Shown here one piece after another: positions 1 through 9,003 of a stretch of DNA of 64,000 bases. Each line of letters opens with the position of its first letter. Within the stretch, counting starts at the first letter, position 1. Origin of the DNA: Aurantimonas coralicida_A (lineage in GTDB: Bacteria > Pseudomonadota > Alphaproteobacteria > Rhizobiales > Rhizobiaceae); the NCBI RefSeq assembly GCF_036016755.1, contig NZ_JAYXIH010000003.1, positions 62,001 to 126,000 on the forward strand, read 5' to 3'. The notes beneath the pieces were generated by a model. It saw nothing but the letters and a program-made list of their open reading frames with translations. It had not been told where the DNA came from and ran no database searches. A program made the position numbers and the translations under genes.

Positions 1-113
1 TTCCCAGTCCCTCGACAAAGTCCTTCCAACCTGCTATGGGCCTGCCGGATTTCGCGGAATTGCTTCCAAGTTATCGATCTATTGTTCAAACTACCGCCCA
101 CCACACGTCAGAA

Positions 114-350
114 ATGGAACATCCAGTGCTGGTATCTGTCCGCGACAACAACGTCGACCAGGCTCTCCGTGCCCTCAAGAAGAAAATGCAACGCGAGGGA
201 ATCTTTCGCGAAATGAAAATGCGCAATTTCTTCGAAAAACCCTCGGAGAAGCGGGCCCGGGAAAAGGCCGAGGCGGTCCGCCGCGCCCGCAAGCTGGCGC
301 GCAAGCAGGCCCAGCGCGAAGGTCTGGCGAGCGGCGGCCGCAGTCACTAG
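114..350 (+). CDS. rpsU: 30S ribosomal protein S21
   Basis: This small basic protein of 78 residues carries the S21 signature: VRDNNVDQALRALKKKMQRE near the N-terminus, then EKPSEKRAREKAEAVRRARK and a Lys/Arg-rich tail. S21 binds the 30S platform near the 3' end of 16S rRNA and supports initiation. I chose the ATG at 114 because the family starts a few residues before the VxVRDNNV motif; an in-frame ATG at 36 would add 26 residues with no family resemblance. No strong Shine-Dalgarno is visible before 114. The gene lies at the left edge, so its upstream neighbour is not seen. Confidence 0.93.
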   Translation: MEHPVLVSVRDNNVDQALRALKKKMQREGIFREMKMRNFFEKPSEKRAREKAEAVRRARKLARKQAQREGLASGGRSH

Positions 351-409
351 GGCATCGGCGACAATAGCGGCGCGCTGCGCCATTCTTTCGGCGATTTGAG
401 GTTGTAACG

Positions 410-442
410 GAGGCGGTCGAGGCGCGAGTCTGCCGCCTCTTT
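410..442 (+). terminator. weak hairpin after rpsU
   Basis: GAGGCGG (410-416) pairs with CCGCCTC (433-439) across a 16-nt loop and is followed by a short TTT run, 60 nt after the rpsU stop. The loop is long and the T-run short, so this is only a candidate intrinsic terminator. Confidence 0.35.
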
Positions 443-549
443 GCGTATGGGTCAGCAAGAGTCCATAAGATCAATCCGGGCCATGCGGTCCGGGCCGGTC
501 AGATGGCCGATGACCGGCCTGATTCGTCTCTCGAGGGAATAATTCATCG

Positions 550-1464
550 ATGCCGCAGCCTCTGAGCCTTGTCACCCGTGCGTTCGCACGCGGTCCGATT
601 ACACGCCCCACGGTGATCGAACCGGGGGGGCGAGTCGCAAAAACAACTTGGCGCACCGCTGCGGTGCTCGGCCTGATGACGGTTCTCGCTGCGTGCCAGT
701 CGACATCGGACGGACCGGCCGTCACGGCGATCGCCCTCGATCAAAATCAGGGGCTTGACCAGAACATCGCCTCGCTGACCCAGACCGTCAGTGCCAATCC
801 CCGCGATCCGGAAGCCCTCAACGTTCGGGGTACGGCCTATGGGCGCGCCGGCAAATACGACGCCGCGATCCAGGATTTCACGACCGCCCTCCAGCTCGAC
901 CCGAATTTCTATCAGGCCTACGCCAACCGCGCGCTCGTCTACCGCCAGATCAACCAGCAGGCGAAGGCCGTCCAGGACTACAGCGCGGCACTCCAGATCA
1001 ATCCGAATTACGATTCGGCTTATATCGGACGCGGCAACGTCTACCGGGTCGCCGGCCGCAATCGTGAGGCGCTCATCGATTTCCAGCGGGCGATCGACCT
1101 GAACACCACCGATCCGCGCGCCTATCACAACCGCGGCCTGCTCTATCAAATCGACGGCCAGCACAAACAGGCGATCGAGGATTTTTCGACGGCGATTTCG
1201 TTGCAGGCCACAGCGCCCGAGCCCTATTCCGGGCGCGGCGTCTCCTATCTCGCGCTCGGCGACGAGGAAAACGCCTTCACCGATTTCAACACGGCGCTGA
1301 AGCTCGACGACAAGAAGGCCGAGTACTGGACCAACCAGGCGCTGGTCTACGAACGCAAAGGCGACCGTGGACGGGCCTTAAAGTCCTATTCCCGTGCCGC
1401 GCAGCTCGATCCGAAATACCAGCCGGCCAAGGACGGCATGGCGCGCACCAGAGGCGGCGCCTGA
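550..1464 (+). CDS. TPR-repeat lipoprotein
   Basis: The 304-residue protein has a hydrophobic segment ending in a lipobox (LAAC, Cys49), so it is probably a lipid-anchored periplasmic protein. From about residue 75 onward it is made of consecutive tetratricopeptide repeats (recurring NRGxxYxxxGxxxxAIxDFxxAIxLxP units, about six copies). The composition resembles NlpI-like TPR lipoproteins, which act as scaffolds for envelope enzymes; the partner here is unknown. The ATG at 550 has GAGGGAA about 11 nt upstream, which favours it, although it gives a long 36-residue basic n-region. A GTG at 613 would give a more typical signal peptide but has no visible ribosome-binding site. Confidence 0.85.
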   Translation: MPQPLSLVTRAFARGPITRPTVIEPGGRVAKTTWRTAAVLGLMTVLAACQSTSDGPAVTAIALDQNQGLDQNIASLTQTVSANPRDPEALNVRGTAYGRAGKYDAAIQDFTTALQLDPNFYQAYANRALVYRQINQQAKAVQDYSAALQINPNYDSAYIGRGNVYRVAGRNREALIDFQRAIDLNTTDPRAYHNRGLLYQIDGQHKQAIEDFSTAISLQATAPEPYSGRGVSYLALGDEENAFTDFNTALKLDDKKAEYWTNQALVYERKGDRGRALKSYSRAAQLDPKYQPAKDGMARTRGGA

Positions 1465-1568
1465 GCCGGATGGGCAACGCCGGCTCGCCGCCCAGCCCGC
1501 TCAGAGCGGCTGGCCGCACGTTTACGCGACAACCTCTGGGGCGTCCGAGGCATCGTCCGGAGGACCGG

Positions 1569-3350
1569 TCAGCGGTCGTCGAGGGCCATCGCCTCTCGCA
1601 GCACCTTGACGTGCTCCGGGCCGTGACCCGAGCGATAAGCGTCGGCGATCTCGCCGGACAGGAGTTCGGCCTCGACGTCGCAGTCCCAATAGAGGGTGTG
1701 GGTAAAGAAGCGGGTAGCGCCCGGGAACACCGGGTTCGGCCGGCGTATCCGCACGGGACGATCGCGGATGCCGAGGCCCATGCCGGGTTCCGCCTGACTT
1801 CCCTCCGCCGCCGGCTTGCCCTGTACCGGACCCGATACGATGTCGCCCCGCCATACCCGGAACGGCGAATGACGGTCGTAGATGTTCGTCCAGCGCGTGG
1901 CGGCGAACATGGCCGCGTGGTGAGGAAGACCGTCAGGCGCAACTTTTGCCACATTTCTCGCATGCGCGCCGTCGTCGCCTGGTTGGTATCGAAAATCGCA
2001 TGTACCTGGTCCATTCGACAACGGCGGCGACGTCGCAATCTGCCGTTCCTCAACGAGCTTCTGGAGGCGATCCACATCCCGCGCGAGCAGAAATTCGGCA
2101 TGGGTCAACGGACAGCCCAGGGTGATAAAATCGCTGATCCGCCAAGTAAGCGGACCGTCATCGGAAGAGGCCGCGCTCTCAGCGGCCATGGCTCGCGAAA
2201 CCGCGCGCTGTAATTCTCGATAGGTCGAAAGCACGGCCTCATCGTGCAGGTCCGGTCCTGTCTCCAGAAACGTAACAAGATCTCCGAGCGCACTGTGGAC
2301 GGGTTGTTCCATCGGACGGTCACGGCTCGGGCCAGCCTCCAACCAGAAAAGCCGGAGAAGATCATAAGCGATGATCGAGCCCAGGCTGTGGCCCACGACG
2401 ACGATGCGCTCATATCGTTCGGGCTCCTCGAGTCCCTTTTGGTCCGACTCGCCCGCCCCCTCGCCTTCCTTCGGCGTCGCCGGCGGGGCTTCGCGGTGAA
2501 GCGCCCGCAATAGAGCAAGCCCCCGCTCGCGGATTTCCCGCCGCTTTTGCACCGTATCGGGTTCAGACCGCACGTAGCGAGCCACATCGCCGAGATACGG
2601 CACGACGAGCTGATGGACGAGGATGCCGATCGCACTCGACAGCAGGAGCATGACCACGCTCACGGTCAAGATCGACTGCCAGGGTAGAAGAAATCCAATG
2701 CCCACGAAGGCAAAGGCGGCAGCCAGTAGGATAAAGCCCCCAGACAAAACCGTCCTGCGCTTCTCCCGCAAGAGTCGTTTCGCCAGGACATAAAAAAGTC
2801 CGCCGGACACGACCGCGCCCACGACGACCCCGGTCTCGGTCTTCGTCGTCCAGCCGGCTTCCGCAGAGGAGCCATTTGCAACGTCGACTGTCGTTTTCAC
2901 CAGCCCAGAACTGAACACGCCGAACAGACCCTCGGCCGCCAAGGCGACCGTCAGGAGCGTGACTACCCACAGCCACACCCACGCCCACCACACATCGCTC
3001 GGCACGTGGTGCGGCCAGCGCAACAGCAGTCCAAAGATCCAGGCCCGCAGGTGCTGCAGGGTCGTTCCCTGCATGATGTCGGCCCAGTAGAATTCGTAAA
3101 AGTCTGTCCGCACACCATTGTCGGCCGAGGTGGTGATGCGGGACAGTTCGGCCGATCCGGTACGGGAATCGGGCACGACCCAGTACTTCCTGCATTCACC
3201 CGCCTTCCTCCGGTCGGCGACCCACACCGCTTCAACGAAGGAGCGCAACGTCGCCATCGGCCGTTGCTCGCCCATGCCATGGATGACCACCACTGCCTGC
3301 CGATGTTTCGCCGCCCCGGCCTCTTCCGTCGCGTCCGTCATTCGAGCCAC
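1569..3350 (-). CDS. alpha/beta-hydrolase fold protein with transmembrane insert
   Basis: The 593-residue protein begins with an alpha/beta-hydrolase strand and oxyanion motif (VVVIHGMGEQ, residues 20-29). Four hydrophobic segments follow at about 121-146, 175-192, 202-222 and 227-250, and then a nucleophile elbow GHSLGS (320-325) followed by IIAYDLL. It therefore looks like a serine hydrolase whose catalytic fold is interrupted by a membrane-spanning insert that anchors it in the inner membrane. Substrate is unknown; lipase or esterase chemistry is the likeliest guess. The C-terminal half is rich in Arg and Pro. It converges on the TPR gene and is divergent from the DUF992 gene. Confidence 0.72.
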   Translation of the reverse strand: MARMTDATEEAGAAKHRQAVVVIHGMGEQRPMATLRSFVEAVWVADRRKAGECRKYWVVPDSRTGSAELSRITTSADNGVRTDFYEFYWADIMQGTTLQHLRAWIFGLLLRWPHHVPSDVWWAWVWLWVVTLLTVALAAEGLFGVFSSGLVKTTVDVANGSSAEAGWTTKTETGVVVGAVVSGGLFYVLAKRLLREKRRTVLSGGFILLAAAFAFVGIGFLLPWQSILTVSVVMLLLSSAIGILVHQLVVPYLGDVARYVRSEPDTVQKRREIRERGLALLRALHREAPPATPKEGEGAGESDQKGLEEPERYERIVVVGHSLGSIIAYDLLRLFWLEAGPSRDRPMEQPVHSALGDLVTFLETGPDLHDEAVLSTYRELQRAVSRAMAAESAASSDDGPLTWRISDFITLGCPLTHAEFLLARDVDRLQKLVEERQIATSPPLSNGPGTCDFRYQPGDDGAHARNVAKVAPDGLPHHAAMFAATRWTNIYDRHSPFRVWRGDIVSGPVQGKPAAEGSQAEPGMGLGIRDRPVRIRRPNPVFPGATRFFTHTLYWDCDVEAELLSGEIADAYRSGHGPEHVKVLREAMALDDR

Positions 3351-3517
3351 CCCGCATATTCTTACGTTAGGTAATCATGATTTTGCGCGCCCGGCAATCG
3401 CCCGGGCAGCGGATTTGGCCCGGGCTGCCCCGAAAAGACCACATCCCGGGCACGGAACCTCCCGCCCTCCCGGGACTTCCTTCCCCCGAAGTGGATAACC
3501 CACGAAAGGACCATCCC

Positions 3518-4048
3518 ATGAAAACCATTTTATCCTCGCTGGCGCTTGCCGCCGCCTTCGCCACGACCCCGCTGCTTGCCTCGGGCGCATCGGCCGAGAC
3601 CAAGGTCGGCGTCCTTGGCTGCAACAGCGACGGCTCGACCGGTTTCATCGTCGGCTCGACCGACAACCTGGTCTGCGAATTCACGCCCGCGGAAGGCGGC
3701 GCGCCTGAACTCTATGCGGCGACGCTCGACAAGTTCGGCCTCGACGTCGGCGTCACCGGCCGCACCGTGATGACCTGGGCGGTCGTCTCGGCGGACGGCA
3801 CCCTGTACACCCCCAACAGCCTGGCCGGCACCTATGTCGGTGCGACGGCTGACGCGTCCGTCGTTGTCGGCGGCGGGGCCAGCGTTCTCGTCGGCGGCAA
3901 CAACGACAGCTTTTCGCTGCAGCCGGTGAGCGTGCAGGCCCAGGAAGGCATCAACGCAGCCATCGGCGTGGCGAAGTTCACGCTCGCGCCCGCCGTTGCC
4001 GTGGCCACGCCGCCGGCCGCCGTGGTCGTCGTTCCGCAGCCGAAATAA
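3518..4048 (+). CDS. DUF992 secreted protein
   Basis: The 176-residue protein has a clear Sec signal peptide (MKTILSSLALAAAFA..., cleavage after ASA near residue 27). The mature part matches the DUF992 pattern: KVGVLGC, a second Cys in LVCEF, GxYVGATADASVVVGGGASVLVGG and LQPVSVQAQEGINAAIGVAKFTL. The two cysteines may form a disulfide. The family is common in Hyphomicrobiales and has no established function. The ATG at 3518 has an AAGGA ribosome-binding site 8 nt upstream. The C-terminus is a short Ala/Pro/Val tail. Confidence 0.85.
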   Translation: MKTILSSLALAAAFATTPLLASGASAETKVGVLGCNSDGSTGFIVGSTDNLVCEFTPAEGGAPELYAATLDKFGLDVGVTGRTVMTWAVVSADGTLYTPNSLAGTYVGATADASVVVGGGASVLVGGNNDSFSLQPVSVQAQEGINAAIGVAKFTLAPAVAVATPPAAVVVVPQPK

Positions 4049-4079
4049 CGCGGTCGTCGCTAACGCCGCCGCAGAAACG

Positions 4080-4111
4080 AAAAAGGCCTGCCACACCCGG
4101 CAGGCCTTTTT
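4080..4111. terminator. bidirectional intrinsic terminator
   Basis: AAAAAGGCCTGCC (4080-4092) and GGCAGGCCTTTTT (4099-4111) form a perfect 13-bp stem with a 6-nt loop. The A/T ends give a T-run on both strands. It sits between the converging DUF992 and pntB genes and should terminate both. Confidence 0.92.
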
Positions 4112-4162
4112 CATGACAGGGAAACAGCGGGGACGATGCCCTCGGCCGATCGGCGTTGGTGG

Positions 4163-5563
4163 TCAGTCGGCAAGCGCCTTGACGATGTCCTCGACCATCT
4201 TCTTGGCGTCGGAGAACAGCATCATGGTGTTGTCCTTGTAGAACAACGTATTGTCGATGCCGGCATAGCCCGAAGCTAGCGAACGCTTGATGAACAGGCA
4301 GGTCTTTGCCTGATCGACATTGAGGATCGGCATGCCGTAGATCGGCGAGGCCTTGTCGTCGCGCGCCGACGGGTTGGTCACGTCGTTGGCGCCAATGACG
4401 AAGGCGACGTCGGTCTGGGCGAATTCCGAATTGATGTCCTCGAGCTCGAACACGTCGTCATAGGGCACGTTGGCTTCAGCCAGGAGAACGTTCATGTGCC
4501 CCGGCATGCGGCCCGCCACCGGATGGATGGCGTATTTGACCTCGACGCCCTCGTCCTTGAGCTTGTCCACCATCTCGCGCAGCGCGTGCTGAGCCTGCGC
4601 CACCGCCATGCCATAGCCCGGCACGATGATGACCCGGCCGGCGTTCTTCATCAGATACGCCGCGTCCTCGGCCGAACCCTGCTTGACCGTGCGATCGCCG
4701 AGATCGTCGACGCCCGCCGGCCCGCTCTCACCCCCAAAGCCACCGAGAATGACCGAAATGAAGGACCGGTTCATGCCCTTGCACATGATGTAGGAGAGGA
4801 TCGCGCCGGAAGATCCGACCAGCGCGCCGGTGATGATCAATGCCAAATTTTGCAACGTAAACCCGATACCGGCGGCTGCCCAACCCGAATAGGAGTTCAG
4901 CATCGAGACGACGACCGGCATGTCGGCGCCGCCGATCGGAACGATCAGCAACACGCCGAGCGCCAGCGCGACGATAACGATGAGCCAGAACAGCACGTGG
5001 CTCTGGGTGATCGCGAAGGCCACGACCAAGGCGACCATCGCCACGCCAAGGGCGATGTTGATGACGTGGCGTTGCGGCAGCATGATCGGCTTGCCGCTCA
5101 TGCGTCCGTCGAGCTTCAGGAAGGCGATGATCGAGCCGGTGAAGGTGATAGCGCCGATGGCGACGCCGATCGACATTTCCACCAGTGCCTGGGCATGGAT
5201 GTCGCCAACCGTGCCGATGCCGATGGCTTCCGGCGCGTAGAGCGCCGCGGCGGCGACCATCACGGCCGCCAAGCCGACGAGGCTGTGGAAGGCTGCGACG
5301 AGCTGCGGCATCGCCGTCATCGGGATGCGCTTGGCGGTCACCGCGCCGACGCCGCCGCCAATGGCGATGCCGAGGACGATCAGCACCAGCCCGCCGAAGG
5401 ACGGGCCGGCCAGAAGCAGCGTGGTGAGGATGGCGATCCCCATGCCCACCATGCCGTACAGATTGCCCTGGCGGCTGGTGGTCGGGTGCGACAGGCCCCT
5501 CAGCGCCAGGATGAACAGGACGCCGGAGACGAGATAAAGGAAGGCGGCAAAATTCTCGGACAT
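4163..5563 (-). CDS. pntB: NAD(P) transhydrogenase subunit beta
   Basis: PntB of 466 residues, the usual length. The N-terminal half holds about nine hydrophobic helices of the proton-conducting domain; the C-terminal domain III, from about residue 285, binds NADP(H), shown by VIIVPGYGMAVAQAQHAL, HPVAGRMPGHMNVLLAEA and the late VIGANDVTNP motif. The enzyme couples proton flow to hydride transfer from NADH to NADP+. It is the last gene of a pntAa-pntAb-pntB operon, 14 nt after pntAb. Confidence 0.96.
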   Translation of the reverse strand: MSENFAAFLYLVSGVLFILALRGLSHPTTSRQGNLYGMVGMGIAILTTLLLAGPSFGGLVLIVLGIAIGGGVGAVTAKRIPMTAMPQLVAAFHSLVGLAAVMVAAAALYAPEAIGIGTVGDIHAQALVEMSIGVAIGAITFTGSIIAFLKLDGRMSGKPIMLPQRHVINIALGVAMVALVVAFAITQSHVLFWLIVIVALALGVLLIVPIGGADMPVVVSMLNSYSGWAAAGIGFTLQNLALIITGALVGSSGAILSYIMCKGMNRSFISVILGGFGGESGPAGVDDLGDRTVKQGSAEDAAYLMKNAGRVIIVPGYGMAVAQAQHALREMVDKLKDEGVEVKYAIHPVAGRMPGHMNVLLAEANVPYDDVFELEDINSEFAQTDVAFVIGANDVTNPSARDDKASPIYGMPILNVDQAKTCLFIKRSLASGYAGIDNTLFYKDNTMMLFSDAKKMVEDIVKALAD

Positions 5564-5577
5564 GATCTGCTACCGCC

Positions 5578-5997
5578 TCACTTCTCTTTTTTCTTGTACA
5601 TTGCCAGCATGCGCTGGGTGACGAGGAAGCCGCCGAAGATGTTCACCGAAGCCAGAACCAGCCCGATGAATCCGAAGGTCGTGGCCATTCCCGACGCCGA
5701 GATGCCGACGGCCAGAAGCGCGCCGACGATGATCACCGAGGAGATGGCGTTGGTCACCGACATCAACGGCGTGTGCAGCGCCGGGGTCACCGACCAGACG
5801 ACGTAGTAGCCGACGAAGATCGCCAGCACGAAGATCGCCAGATGGAAGACGAAGGGGTCGATTCCGGTCGCTGCGCCGACCGCTTCAGTGATGCCGGAGC
5901 TCATCAGCCCTTCCACACCGGAGCGGGCCTCGCGAATGGCGGCACCAGCCTCGTTCAGCTGCTGCAGCGTGTTGCGAATGGTCTCGTTTTCCATCAC
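5578..5997 (-). CDS. pntAB: NAD(P) transhydrogenase subunit alpha, part 2
   Basis: This 139-residue membrane subunit has three or four hydrophobic segments (FVFHLAIFVLAIFVGYYVVW, SSVIIVGALLAVGISAS, FGFIGLVLASVNIFGGFLV) and the end motif TQRMLAMYKKKEK typical of the split alpha subunit. It completes the proton channel with PntB. Splitting of PntA into two proteins is normal in alphaproteobacteria. Its start overlaps the pntAa stop by 4 nt (ATGA), so the two are translationally coupled. Confidence 0.95.
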   Translation of the reverse strand: MMENETIRNTLQQLNEAGAAIREARSGVEGLMSSGITEAVGAATGIDPFVFHLAIFVLAIFVGYYVVWSVTPALHTPLMSVTNAISSVIIVGALLAVGISASGMATTFGFIGLVLASVNIFGGFLVTQRMLAMYKKKEK

Positions 5998-7175
5998 GCC
6001 TCTCCCTTGGCCGTCTCGGCTGCGCCGTTATCGCCGGAGCCCGCGGCCGGCTCCTTGGCGAAATTCGGATGCACCACCTTGCCGTCGCGCGTCAGCAGCG
6101 TCGCCTGCACCAGCGGATCCTCGAAATCGATCTTCAGTGCCTTGGTTTCCTTGTCGATCATCGTCTCCAGGAAACTCGAAAGGTTCTTGGCGTAGAGCAG
6201 CGACGCACTGGCGGCGATCCGGCCCGGAACGTTGAGATGGCCGACGATCTTCGCCGGCCCCATCTGCACGACCTTGCCGGCTTCGGCGCCCTCGACATTG
6301 CCGCCGCGCTCGACGGCGAGGTCGACCACAATCGAACCCGGCTTCATCGATTCGACCATCGCCTTGGAGACCAGCCGAGGCGCTGGCCGGCCAGGAATCA
6401 GGGCGGTGGTGATGACGATGTCCTGTTTGGCGATGTGCGACGCGACGAGTTCGGCCTGTTTGGCCTGATACTCTTTCGACATCTCCTTGGCGTAACCGCC
6501 GGCCGTCTCCGCCGCCTTGAACTCCTCGTCCTCGACCGCGATGAATTTGCCGCCGAGCGACTCGACCTGTTCTTTTGCAGCGGGCCGCACATCCGTCGCG
6601 GTCACCGCGGCGCCGAGACGCTTGGCCGTGGCGATCGCCTGGAGACCGGCAACGCCGGCGCCCATGACGAAGACGCGCGCGGCGGGAACGGTCCCGGCCG
6701 CGGTCATCATCATCGGAAACGCCCGGTCGAATTCATACGCCGCGTCGACCACGGCCTGGTATCCGGCGAGATTGGCCTGGGACGACAGGATGTCCATGGA
6801 TTGCGCGCGGGTGATGCGCGGCATGAATTCCATGGCGAAGGCGAGGATGCCGGCCTCGGCCATCGCCTTGACCTCCTCGTCGCGACCATAGGGGTCCATC
6901 GTCGCGATCACCACCGCGCCCGATTTATAGGTCTTCAGTTCAACGGGCGAAGGCCGGCGCACCTTGAGAACGATATCGGCATTGGAGGCGTCCTTCGCCG
7001 TGCCGATCGCGGCGCCAGCCGCCTTGAACGCATCGTCGGTGACGCGCGAGCGCTCCCCGGCCCCCGCTTCCACGGTGACGTTGGCGCCCAGACCCGTCAG
7101 CTTCTTCACGGTATCGGGCGACGCCGCGACCCGGGATTCCCCGTCGTCGCGTTCCATTGGCACGAACAATTTCAA
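5994..7175 (-). CDS. pntAA: NAD(P) transhydrogenase subunit alpha, part 1
   Basis: The 393-residue soluble NAD(H)-binding domain I starts MKLFVPMERDDGESRVAASP, the alanine-dehydrogenase/PntA N-terminal fold, and has the Rossmann motif VFVMGAGVAGLQAIATAKRLGA at about 168-189 and the AQANLAGYQ-type segment before it. It passes hydride from NADH to the NADP site on PntB. The first gene of the operon; a perfect hairpin (7309-7335) lies upstream and separates it from the oxidase subunit gene. The C-terminal 20 residues are an Ala/Gly/Glu tail. Confidence 0.96.
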   Translation of the reverse strand: MKLFVPMERDDGESRVAASPDTVKKLTGLGANVTVEAGAGERSRVTDDAFKAAGAAIGTAKDASNADIVLKVRRPSPVELKTYKSGAVVIATMDPYGRDEEVKAMAEAGILAFAMEFMPRITRAQSMDILSSQANLAGYQAVVDAAYEFDRAFPMMMTAAGTVPAARVFVMGAGVAGLQAIATAKRLGAAVTATDVRPAAKEQVESLGGKFIAVEDEEFKAAETAGGYAKEMSKEYQAKQAELVASHIAKQDIVITTALIPGRPAPRLVSKAMVESMKPGSIVVDLAVERGGNVEGAEAGKVVQMGPAKIVGHLNVPGRIAASASLLYAKNLSSFLETMIDKETKALKIDFEDPLVQATLLTRDGKVVHPNFAKEPAAGSGDNGAAETAKGEA

Positions 7176-7308
7176 CTTGGAACGCCTCCCCTCAAACCTT
7201 TAGCGCCCTGCGTCCATCCGGATGCGCAAAGGCCGCTTCATGTCGAATCGCTGGATGATTCTATCCGACGATCTTATCCGAAAATCGGTTGCAATCACCG
7301 GGTGCATC

Positions 7309-7335
7309 TTATGGCCACGCTTGGCATGGCCATAA
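7309..7335. terminator. perfect stem-loop between coxIV-like gene and pntAA
   Basis: TTATGGCCA (7309-7317) pairs perfectly with TGGCCATAA (7327-7335) over a 9-nt loop. There is no T-run on either strand, so it may be a rho-assisted terminator or an mRNA-stabilising end of the small oxidase-subunit transcript. Confidence 0.4.
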
Positions 7336-7366
7336 ATTCCTGCCGTCTCTCCCGCCGGCAGGCCGC

Positions 7367-7591
7367 CTATCGAGCGACGAAATAGGCGATCGCCAGGAGC
7401 ACGACAAAGCTCAGGATACCGCCGAGAAACCCGCCGCCCAGCATCAGGCCCACGGTCATGCCGACGAGAATGGCGACCGAGACGATCGTGCCCCATTTGA
7501 ACATCGCGAGAAACAGAGCATAGGTCCGCTCGTGCTCCGGATAGTCCATATCGGCCGGATTGGTGGTGTCGTAATTCGGCAGTTCGGCCAC
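7367..7591 (-). CDS. aa3-type cytochrome c oxidase subunit IV-like protein
   Basis: With the GTG start at 7591 the protein has 74 residues: a short soluble head with MDYPEHERTYALF, then two hydrophobic segments (KWGTIVSVAILVGMTVGLML and GGILSFVVLLAIAYFVA). The YPEHERTYxxF head followed by a helix is the signature of the bacterial aa3 oxidase subunit IV family (COX4_pro_2), a small accessory subunit of respiratory oxidases. The GTG was chosen because AAGGGAG lies 6 nt upstream; upstream in-frame sequence is Arg-rich and not family-like. No other oxidase gene is nearby. Confidence 0.85.
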   Translation of the reverse strand: MAELPNYDTTNPADMDYPEHERTYALFLAMFKWGTIVSVAILVGMTVGLMLGGGFLGGILSFVVLLAIAYFVAR

Positions 7592-7811
7592 GTGACGGCT
7601 CCCTTGTCGTCCTGTTTCTTCGGCACATACACGATATCGCGCGGAACTGGCAATGCCGCACGGACGCCTCATTCCAGCGATGCGACCATGTGAAAGCGGC
7701 TGCGGCCACGGTGGCAGCCCCGTGGAACGTCACTTGTGTACGGCGTCGGGCGCGCTGCTTGGCCGCGCCCGCGTTCAGGAGATGCGGGCGCGCGTGAATC
7801 TACCAATCCGC

Positions 7812-8336
7812 TCAGTGAACGGCGCCTTCACCATCGATCACCGCCGCGGCGTCGGAAAAACCGAATCCGGCCCGCACCATCGCCGCTACGTCACGGTCGC
7901 GCCTCTCGGTGCGCTCCCGCAGACGGTACGGACCAAGCCGCCGCCGCTTCGCGTAGGCGGCAGCCGCGTCGCGTTCGCTGGTGTCGTCCTTGGCCAGCAG
8001 CATCTCGACGAGGTCGCGGCCGACGCCCTTTTCCGAGAGCTTCGCAGCCGCCATGCGCTTGGACGTCCCGCGCCGGCGCAGGCTCGCCAGGCGCGCCTCC
8101 GCGAACGCCTGGTCGTCGACGAGTTTCAACTCGACGAAGCGGGCTACCGTCGCGTCGATGAGATCGCCATAGACGGCGGGGTCCTCGCCAAGTGCATGGG
8201 AACGCCGCATCACCTTGCGCTCCAACACCCGGCGCAAATTTGCCGTGGTCGAGGCATAGCGTTCGAGATAATGCGCCGCCGCCCGGAATAGCCATTCGGG
8301 CGTGACCGGCTTCGGCTTGAAAGGCCGCTTGTCCAT
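7812..8336 (-). CDS. recX: regulatory protein RecX
   Basis: The 174-residue all-helical protein shows the three RecX three-helix repeats: WLFRAAAHYLERYASTTANLRRVLERK, then VARFVELKLVDDQAFAEA with LRRRGTSKRMAAAKLSEKGVGRDLVE, then a C-terminal repeat with AKRRRLGPYR. RecX binds RecA filaments and limits strand exchange. In alphaproteobacteria recX is often separated from recA, as here. I chose the ATG at 8336 (MDKRPFKPKPVTPEWL), which matches family N-termini; an upstream in-frame start at 8372 would add 12 residues. Confidence 0.88.
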   Translation of the reverse strand: MDKRPFKPKPVTPEWLFRAAAHYLERYASTTANLRRVLERKVMRRSHALGEDPAVYGDLIDATVARFVELKLVDDQAFAEARLASLRRRGTSKRMAAAKLSEKGVGRDLVEMLLAKDDTSERDAAAAYAKRRRLGPYRLRERTERRDRDVAAMVRAGFGFSDAAAVIDGEGAVH

Positions 8337-8528
8337 GCCGTTTCTATACGAAGCCCGGCTGTTCTGGCGCAATGGGTCTGGCGCACCCGCATCGTTCTAA
8401 AAGGGAGAAGCGATTTTCGGATGAAAGGTGCCGCCCGTCAAAGACGACAGCGCCGCTCCGAGCTTCCCGGACAGGGGGCTAGGCGCGGCGCACCGTGACT
8501 TCAGGCGATGGCTGAATTTCTGCTTCGT

Positions 8529-8708
8529 TCAGCGCGAATTACCAGCCGCGTGCAGACCGGATTTTTCGGCCGCGTCGAGGCGCCGCAATTGCTCGCGCAG
8601 CGGTGCCGGTATGCGTTCGCAGACGACGAATGTGGGGAGATTCCGCAAATGGCGCGAAACCTCTGCCTGGCGACGTCGATTGACGATCGTTCTTGCCAGT
8701 TCAGACAT
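8529..8708 (-). CDS. small hypothetical protein, 59 aa
   Basis: A short reading frame of 59 residues starts with ATG at 8708 (MSELARTIVNRRRQAEVSRH) and ends with TGA at 8529. GGGGAAAGG lies about 8 nt before the start codon, a good ribosome-binding site. The peptide is basic in its first half, helical in character, and contains LPTFVVCERIPAPLREQLRRLDAAEK. No family is recognised. It could be a small regulatory or DNA/RNA-binding protein; it could also be a chance frame in a gene-poor 650-bp stretch. Confidence 0.45.
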   Translation of the reverse strand: MSELARTIVNRRRQAEVSRHLRNLPTFVVCERIPAPLREQLRRLDAAEKSGLHAAGNSR

Positions 8709-9003
8709 TGAAATACCTTTCCCCTGCCGGATATGACTGGGTTGTGTTGCTGACTAAACAACTCCCAAACGCCGCAAAAGTTCCGAAACGCCGCCGAAAA
8801 CGTCCTTGCGACGCAACGTCACATCCGCGAAGTGGCCGAAACGGCATTCCGCCGCTCGCGCGAATGCAAACCTGCGGGTCGAGATCGACAGAAACGGCCG
8901 TCTCTGCGTAAGGTTCAGCTTGCATGATCGCGGATGATCATGCGGGCTTCCCGCCGACTTTGCTTGAGTCGCGACATCATCCGAAACGGCAATGGGCACC
9001 TGC
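8709..9003. other. non-coding stretch, nothing recognised
   Basis: Between the small minus-strand frame and the PEP-mutase-family gene I see no convincing coding frame, RNA gene or repeat. It should hold the promoters of both flanking genes. Confidence 0.5.

Noticed and set aside
4496..5806. A 436-codon open frame opposite pntB and pntAB
   Set aside because: His/Asp/Arg-rich antisense translation of highly conserved genes; not coding.
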